Source: Anaerolineaceae bacterium
GTDB taxonomy: Bacteria; Chloroflexota; Anaerolineae; Anaerolineales; Anaerolineaceae
Direction of reading: 5' to 3'
Assembly (NCBI GenBank): GCA_029975475.1
Contig: JARKPB010000010.1
Span: forward strand, 62,001 to 126,000
DNA length: 64,000 bases
Numbering within the stretch: the stretch's first letter is position 1; the number at the start of each line of letters is the position of its first letter. The translations under genes were made by a program, and so were the position numbers. Shown here piece by piece: positions 59,166 to 64,000 of the stretch. The notes under the pieces were generated by a model. The model was given only the letters and a program-made list of their open reading frames with translations, was not told where the DNA came from and made no database searches.

Positions 59166-62108
59166 TCACGGCAGGGGTGGGTACGGCAGGATACCGTAAG
59201 CGGCGGGCGGCCCGGGGGTGTAATCCGCGCTGCCGCAGCTGGCGCCGGCCGCTTTGGGGGCAACGGTCAGATTATTCATGGTGGCTACATACCACCAGTC
59301 GCTGGCACAGCCGTTGCCGTCTGTGGAGTAACGCGGGTCTTCCAGCTTGATGGGCGGTCTGACCACGCCCTTGTACCAGACGCGCACCACCGGGTAGGTG
59401 AAGTAGTCTGGATACCCGGCTTTGTCCAAGTGCGAGTCGAAGGCGATGTCCTCGTCGGGTTCAAACGCATCAAACGGGTTGACCGAACCGCCAAAGGACG
59501 CGCCGGAGTATGCGCGGCTGTAGTCGGTGACCAGAATGTGGTAGGTCTTACCGGCGAAGTACGGGTAGGAGCTGGTCATGCGCATGGTGATCGTGTCAAC
59601 CGGCGCGGAACCGGAAGCCAGGAAGGGGCTGCCGCCGTCCGAGTCGAGCTGGGCGTAAGGCCAGGTGCGCCCGGTCCAGGCGCTGGTGACGCTCTTGGGG
59701 TCAATCAGCGAACCGCGGCCCCAGTCGTAGACATCCGTGGAACCCGGATCGAGCACATCGGCGCTAATGGTGGGATAATGCGGCAGATAGCCCGCCCCGC
59801 CCTGCGGATCGGTCTTCAGCCAGCCAGGACCAACCACGCCGCGCACGGTTTTGTTCGCAGTTGTGTTGTTGACCGCGTCCACCGGCAGCCACAGATAGAG
59901 GTCCAGATCGGCGTAGACCTGATCAAAGGGATAATTGGTCGCGCTGGTCTCCGGCGGATGGGTCCAGTCCAGGACAACGCGGATAAAGGTGTTGGGCGGG
60001 ACGGAAACAATATTGTACGGCCCGCTGGCGGATGGTTTTTCTGCCGCTGAATCTGGCAGCGAAGCAGCCAGGGCATCCAGGTTGGTGGTTTCATACGTCT
60101 GATAACCCGAGGTATACCCGCTGCGGGTCACCTGCAAGGAGACATTGCCAGCCGCGGCGGGTAAATTAACCCCGCGGTAATAACGATCCACCGGCACATT
60201 GACCAGGATCACCCAGGGAGTCGAAGGGCTGACAACCGCGGCGTCGCGCTGGACGCCGTCCACCAGGATGCGGATGGTCGCTCCAGATAACGGCCCGCCG
60301 CTAATGGCATCCCGCGCCCCGGCCATCACCAGCATGCGCCCCATCGCGGCGGCCAGGTCCAGGTATCTGGCTTCGCTCATGTCCTGTTCAGGTCCGTAGG
60401 GATTGCCGCCATTGGTCGCATACTCGCTCAACACCGATGGATCGATCCAGTCCCCAACCATATTCAGACTGGCGTCAGGCCAGCAATACGGGGCTTTGAC
60501 GATCAGGTCTTCGTCCTCAGGAGTTGGGCTGGGTTGTTCGCCGAAGTTGTCATTGTTGTACCCTTTTTGAGGTTTGAAATTCGTCCAGTCGGCGTCTTTA
60601 ATCGGCCAGATCGCGTAGGTCAGGTCGCGTCCGGTATCCACAAACTGCTGCTTCACGGCCGCGCCGTTTGGAATGGGGTTGCTGGTGGCATTATGCAGCG
60701 ACCAGTAACGCGCCGCCGCCCCGGAGGTGAAAGCCGCGGCCATCGAGGAACCGGAGAGATAGCCGTAAGAAGCCGGCAAGCCCTCATAGTAGTTGCGGTA
60801 GAAGGGGTAAGCCGAGGGGGTGGTCGAATAGATGTCGCTGCCGGGGGCCACCAGGGTCACCGTGCGCCCGTAGTTGGTGAAGGGCGCGGCGCAGTTTTGA
60901 TCTGTGTAATCTTCGTTATCGTCGATTTCGCCGTCGCCGTCCATATCGATCCACACGCGCACCGGATTGGGATTCTGGCGCGAGGCAGCCACCGAGATGG
61001 TGGCATCGGAAATTTCGTTGTTACTGCCGCTTTCCTGCCAGCCGCCCGCCTGATTGACATAAGGATGCGCCCAGGCGGCGGGGAAACTCAACTGGCTGCT
61101 CGAGTCGTTGCCCGCGGCGGCCACAATGAGCATATTGGCATCCCGGGCGCGTTTGAGCGCGTCATAGACCACTTTCGAAGCTGTCTTGCTGGCCACGCTC
61201 AGGTTGATAATTTTAATATTGTAAGTTGCGCGCTTATCTACACAGAAATTGATGCCAGCGGCCAGTTCAAAAGCGGTGCCCCAGCCCTGCGCGTGCAGCG
61301 ATTTGACCGCCACGACCCTGCCGTTAGAAACACCGATCGGAGTGGCGGCCCCGCTGTTGGGCTTGGCGACAATGATACCGGCGACATGCGTGCCGTGGCC
61401 GTTGTCGTCATTCGGCACCGCGTCAAAATTGACAAAGTCGTACCCGTTCACCACCTTGCCGGACAGGTCTTTATTGCTGCCGTCCACCCCGGTATCCACC
61501 ACGCAGACCGCCGGGCTGGCGGCCGTGTTGTTCCAGACCACGTCGGCGTTGATCTGCTGAAAACCGGAAGATACCGGCATGTTTGAGGTGACTTCATTGG
61601 GAAAAGCGGCCGACTGCACCCAGCGGCTGCCGGATTTGACCAGACGGCGCATGGAGAGCAATTGATCGCGGGTAAAGGTAATTTTTTGGCCGGCGGGCGT
61701 AACCAGGACGTAATCACCGGCGCTGGCGCTGCCCAGGCTGCCGGTCAACTGGCCGTCCGCTTCGGGCAGCCAGAAGAGGTAGTTGGGCTGGGCGTACAAA
61801 ACCTTGCCGCTGGCGCTGATCTGGCTGGCCAGGGCGGGAACATCCGCGTTCTCATCAAAGGAGAGCAGCGCCAGGTTGTTGTAGCGCGAAACCACCTGGG
61901 CGTTGACATCCCCGGCCAAAGCGCTGGCCTGAGCGGCATAAGCCTTGCTGGTCTGGCCTTCTTTGAATACCACCAGCACCTCTCCCGGGACGTAGGGCGT
62001 CTCCCGGTCGTAATCGCTCTGCGGGGCGGCCTTCGCCACCGGCGCCTGCGGCAGCAGCGAGACGGCCAGAACAAATACAATCACAATCGACAGCCAGCGA
62101 ATTTTCAT
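59166..62108 (-). CDS. Large secreted subtilisin-like protease (S8) with EF-hand-like loop
   Basis: 980 residues; AGGAGG before the ATG. Signal peptide about 1-28 (SIVIVFVLAVSLLPQAPVAKAA). Propeptide-like PYVPGEVLVVFKEGQ to LYAQPNYLFW. Catalytic D205 (CVVDTGVDGS), H238 (DNGHGTHVAGI) and S455 (YLSGSSMAAAF) are present. Between them, residues 388-399 read DMDGDGEIDDNE, a perfect EF-hand calcium loop, unusual inside a subtilase core. The C-terminal ~470 residues form beta-rich domains. No LPxTG motif. Related in style to the subtilase at 25787 but not a simple duplicate. Convergent with the RRM gene, divergent from miaB. Confidence 0.92.
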   Translation of the reverse strand: MKIRWLSIVIVFVLAVSLLPQAPVAKAAPQSDYDRETPYVPGEVLVVFKEGQTSKAYAAQASALAGDVNAQVVSRYNNLALLSFDENADVPALASQISASGKVLYAQPNYLFWLPEADGQLTGSLGSASAGDYVLVTPAGQKITFTRDQLLSMRRLVKSGSRWVQSAAFPNEVTSNMPVSSGFQQINADVVWNNTAASPAVCVVDTGVDGSNKDLSGKVVNGYDFVNFDAVPNDDNGHGTHVAGIIVAKPNSGAATPIGVSNGRVVAVKSLHAQGWGTAFELAAGINFCVDKRATYNIKIINLSVASKTASKVVYDALKRARDANMLIVAAAGNDSSSQLSFPAAWAHPYVNQAGGWQESGSNNEISDATISVAASRQNPNPVRVWIDMDGDGEIDDNEDYTDQNCAAPFTNYGRTVTLVAPGSDIYSTTPSAYPFYRNYYEGLPASYGYLSGSSMAAAFTSGAAARYWSLHNATSNPIPNGAAVKQQFVDTGRDLTYAIWPIKDADWTNFKPQKGYNNDNFGEQPSPTPEDEDLIVKAPYCWPDASLNMVGDWIDPSVLSEYATNGGNPYGPEQDMSEARYLDLAAAMGRMLVMAGARDAISGGPLSGATIRILVDGVQRDAAVVSPSTPWVILVNVPVDRYYRGVNLPAAAGNVSLQVTRSGYTSGYQTYETTNLDALAASLPDSAAEKPSASGPYNIVSVPPNTFIRVVLDWTHPPETSATNYPFDQVYADLDLYLWLPVDAVNNTTANKTVRGVVGPGWLKTDPQGGAGYLPHYPTISADVLDPGSTDVYDWGRGSLIDPKSVTSAWTGRTWPYAQLDSDGGSPFLASGSAPVDTITMRMTSSYPYFAGKTYHILVTDYSRAYSGASFGGSVNPFDAFEPDEDIAFDSHLDKAGYPDYFTYPVVRVWYKGVVRPPIKLEDPRYSTDGNGCASDWWYVATMNNLTVAPKAAGASCGSADYTPGPPAAYGILPYPPLP

Positions 62109-62136
62109 GGATATACCTCCTGAGAAACGAACGGCC

Positions 62137-62193
62137 GGGCAGGGGTGCGGCGGAGCATACGGCCAAGGCAGGGCGTTTTAGGCACCCTGCCCC
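62137..62193 (-). repeat. 5'-terminal mRNA hairpin of the subtilase gene
   Basis: Arms 62182-62193 and 62137-62148 pair almost fully (GGGGCAGGGTGC with GCACCCCTGCCC), with a competing inner hairpin GGCAGGG/CCCTGCC (62167-62191). The outer arm starts about where transcription should start, so the mRNA would begin with this structure. It may stabilise the mRNA or be a small intergenic repeat. Confidence 0.5.
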
Positions 62194-62199
62194 TACATG

Positions 62200-62208
62200 A
62201 TTGTAACA
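62200..62208 (-). promoter_or_regulatory. Extended -10 promoter of the large subtilase gene
   Basis: Minus-strand TGT-TACAAT; start near 62193. Confidence 0.5.
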
Positions 62209-62303
62209 AATTAATACCTGTGTTTAGTTTACAAATGGTTGACAATGGATTAATCACGGCAGCCAAATTCCGATAGAAATAGGGGGATATGAAGCCGGGA
62301 ACC

Positions 62304-62312
62304 TGATATAAT
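62304..62312 (+). promoter_or_regulatory. Extended -10 box of the miaB-like gene, predicted leaderless
   Basis: TGA-TATAAT with the hexamer 7 nt before the ATG at 62320; no Shine-Dalgarno. Confidence 0.6.
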
Positions 62313-62319
62313 CGGGGCG

Positions 62320-63633
62320 ATGAAGTACCATATATGGACCGAAGGCTGTCAGATGAATGTGGCCGATTCTCAGCGGGTGGCCAGCGCCCTGGAGAAACTG
62401 GGGTACGAGCACACCGCCCGCCCGGATGAGGCTGACGTGGTCGTTTTGAACACCTGCGTGGTGCGCCAGAGCGCCGAGGACAAGGCTTACGGGCGGTTGC
62501 AGTCGCTCAAGCCGATGAAAGCCGCGCGCCCGGAGATGGTAATTAACCTCATGGGCTGCCTGGTGGGGGTTAAAGACAACCCGCGTTTGCGCCAGCGTCT
62601 GCCGTTTGTGGATGTTTTCTCCGCGCCGTCCGATCCCGCGCCGCTGATTGCTCACCTGATGCAAAAAGAGGGGCGTCAGGCCGAACTGGAAGAAACCAGC
62701 GCGCGCTACGCGCTGATGGATGAAGAGTTGACCCTGCCCGCGCGCGAACGCGGCAAACTGATCTCCGCGCACGTGCCGGTGGTGCTCGGCTGTTCGCACG
62801 CCTGTACCTACTGCATCATCCCCTACCGCCGCGGAGTCGAACGCAGCCGCCCGCCGCAGGAGATTCTGGCGGAAGCGCGCGCGCTGGCCGCCCAGGGCGT
62901 GCGCGAGATTACCCTGCTGGGGCAAATCGTCGACCGCTACGGGAAGGATGAGCCTTCGTACCCAACTCTGGCCGGGCTGCTGGAGCAGGTCAGCGCGGTG
63001 GATGGGATTGAGCGCATTCGCTTTTTGACCTCACACCCGAACTGGATGAACGATGAACTGCTCGACGCGGTCGCCGGGCTGCCCAAGGTGATGCCGCATA
63101 TCGAGGTGCCGATCCAGGCTGGCAGCGACCGCGTGCTGGAAGCGATGAAACGCGGTTACACGGCGGAAGATTACCGCCGGTTGATCGCCCGCATCCGCGC
63201 GCGCATCCCGGGCGTTTCCATCGCCACGGATATCATCGTCGGTTTTCCCGGCGAAAGCGAAGATGATTTTAACCAGACCTATCATCTGCTGGAAGAATTG
63301 AAACTGGATGTCGCCCATCTGGCGCGCTATTCTCCTCGGGAAGGCACAGTCTCCGCGCGGCGCATGACCGACGACGTGCCGGAAAGCGAAAAATGGCGGC
63401 GCTTCCGCCTGCTGGAGGAACTGCAGGAGGGAATTGCGGCGGAAATACATGCCGCCTATCTGGGCCAGACCGTCCCGGTGCTGTTTGAAGCCAAAGTTAA
63501 ACAGCGCTGGCGCGGACGCACGCCGACCAACAAACTGGTGTTCGTCGAAGCCGGACGCGATCTGCGCGGGGTTACCGCCGCGGTGAAGATCCACTGGACC
63601 GGCCCGTGGTCAATGATCGGCGAACTGGCCTGA
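62320..63633 (+). CDS. miaB: tRNA methylthiotransferase, MiaB family
   Basis: 437 residues. N-terminal UPF0004 domain with cluster ligands C10 (TEGCQMN), C46 (LNTCVVR) and C80 (LMGCLVG); radical-SAM motif GCSHACTYCIIPYRRG (C158, C162, C165); C-terminal TRAM domain from about residue 375. It adds a methylthio group to i6A37 of tRNAs that read UNN codons, in the MiaB subgroup; MtaB or RimO are less likely because of the N-terminal TEGCQMN sequence typical for MiaB. Leaderless start predicted. Confidence 0.9.
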   Translation: MKYHIWTEGCQMNVADSQRVASALEKLGYEHTARPDEADVVVLNTCVVRQSAEDKAYGRLQSLKPMKAARPEMVINLMGCLVGVKDNPRLRQRLPFVDVFSAPSDPAPLIAHLMQKEGRQAELEETSARYALMDEELTLPARERGKLISAHVPVVLGCSHACTYCIIPYRRGVERSRPPQEILAEARALAAQGVREITLLGQIVDRYGKDEPSYPTLAGLLEQVSAVDGIERIRFLTSHPNWMNDELLDAVAGLPKVMPHIEVPIQAGSDRVLEAMKRGYTAEDYRRLIARIRARIPGVSIATDIIVGFPGESEDDFNQTYHLLEELKLDVAHLARYSPREGTVSARRMTDDVPESEKWRRFRLLEELQEGIAAEIHAAYLGQTVPVLFEAKVKQRWRGRTPTNKLVFVEAGRDLRGVTAAVKIHWTGPWSMIGELA

Positions 63634-63653
63634 AGACGCTTCCCACCGGGGAG

Positions 63654-63659
63654 TATAAT
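63654..63659 (+). promoter_or_regulatory. -10 box of the M23 peptidase gene
   Basis: TATAAT, 9 nt before the ATG at 63669; leader of only about 3 nt. Confidence 0.45.
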
Positions 63660-63668
63660 CAATCAAGA

Positions 63669-64000
63669 ATGGTTAAAAAGAAGGCTTTACTGGTCTTTGT
63701 CCCTCTGGCGGCGCTGGCTGGCGGACTGATTTTCTTCTGGCTGTTCGGGCCTGCGGCGCGTACCATGCCGCGCAACCGCATGGTGATGGATTTTATCCGC
63801 CGTCCGCAAGATCACCCGGACTGGGTGATCCCGGCTGGCCAGCGCTGCGGGGATGCGCCGTTCCAGATGCCGGCGCGCGGTTTTATCGGCTATTTATGGG
63901 ATGACTCCTGGCGTCCGGGACACCGCCATCAGGGGGTGGATATCTTTGGCGGCACCCCGCCCGGCGAGACACCGGTCTTCGCGGCCTATGACGGTTACCT
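63669..64000 (+). CDS. M23-family (LytM) metallopeptidase, N-terminal part (cut by window end)
   Basis: 110 residues visible. One membrane span or uncleaved signal (about 6-27; KKKALLVFVPLAALAGGLIF), then RPGHRHQGVDIFGG, whose H-x6-type His and Asp are the zinc ligands of lysostaphin/LytM endopeptidases (HxGxDI), followed by TPVFAAYDG, the next strand of the domain. It probably cuts peptidoglycan cross-links. The remainder lies outside the window. Confidence 0.8.
   Translation, partial: MVKKKALLVFVPLAALAGGLIFFWLFGPAARTMPRNRMVMDFIRRPQDHPDWVIPAGQRCGDAPFQMPARGFIGYLWDDSWRPGHRHQGVDIFGGTPPGETPVFAAYDGY

Noticed and set aside
60534-61586. 350-codon plus-strand frame inside the large subtilase gene
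   Set aside because: Shadow of the minus-strand protease with its intact triad; no domain in the plus frame.
1-64000. CRISPR arrays, tRNA/rRNA genes, transposases, phage genes
   Set aside because: Looked for on both strands by eye; none supported. Short tRNAs could still be missed without a dedicated search.

Overview
The window looks like a chromosomal stretch of a Chloroflexota bacterium, most likely class Anaerolineae. This is an inference from the GC-rich coding sequence, the many exported proteins with Thr/Pro-rich linkers, lipoproteins and sortase without any outer-membrane or LPS genes, a glycyl-radical enzyme locus, and a two-gene NAD synthetase. There is no prophage, insertion sequence, CRISPR array, tRNA or rRNA that I can see. 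The sequence reads as a mosaic of short operons.

Layout. 1-2.5 kb: end of a surface-polysaccharide cluster (GT4 glycosyltransferase, Wzt-like ABC ATPase, MptE-like/DUF115 protein). 2.6-3.9 kb: type II NADH dehydrogenase with a Rex-like operator on its start site. 4.1-6.0 kb: small membrane protein plus ABC exporter. 6.1-9.4 kb: PcrA/UvrD helicase, methyltransferase, and a small SRP RNA gene with its own consensus promoter. 9.4-11.3 kb: fluoride-response unit (riboswitch with overlapping terminator, CrcB channel, DUF190-4xCBS protein), divergent from PolX (11.3-13.0 kb). 13-21 kb: hypothetical membrane protein, a decayed isochorismatase-family pseudogene, methyltransferases, P-loop kinase, lipoprotein/Cys-rich pair, an atypical class I isoprenoid enzyme, DUF429 protein. 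21-26 kb: histidine kinase, sortase, and a subtilase that carries an LPVTG motif and overlaps the sortase gene. 26-34 kb: ABC-F protein, C39-like peptidase with TPRs, an overlooked 34-residue peptide, HAD hydrolase, PD40 protein, NadE and its glutaminase partner.

34-44 kb is a c-di-GMP block: two very large PAS/GAF/HD-GYP phosphodiesterases around a GGDEF cyclase. 44-47 kb holds two unrecognised secreted proteins, a CBS protein and a cyclophilin. 47-58.6 kb is the most notable accessory locus: an Opp/Dpp-type transporter operon (DppD, DppF, substrate-binding lipoprotein, DppB, DppC) divergent from a GntR/FCD regulator, a glycyl-radical enzyme, its activase and a PNPOx-like protein. The binding protein of this transporter is circularly permuted: its N-terminal lobe segment is at the C-terminus. 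FadR-type operator sequences sit between the two arms. 58.6-64 kb: RRM protein with a long structured leader, a large subtilase with an EF-hand-like loop and a 5'-terminal mRNA hairpin, a MiaB-family enzyme, and the start of an M23 peptidase.

A recurring feature is a TANAAT -10 box 6-7 nt upstream of the start codon, with no Shine-Dalgarno sequence, which predicts leaderless mRNAs for at least seven genes. Other genes have clear GGAGG-type sites, so both initiation modes appear to be used.
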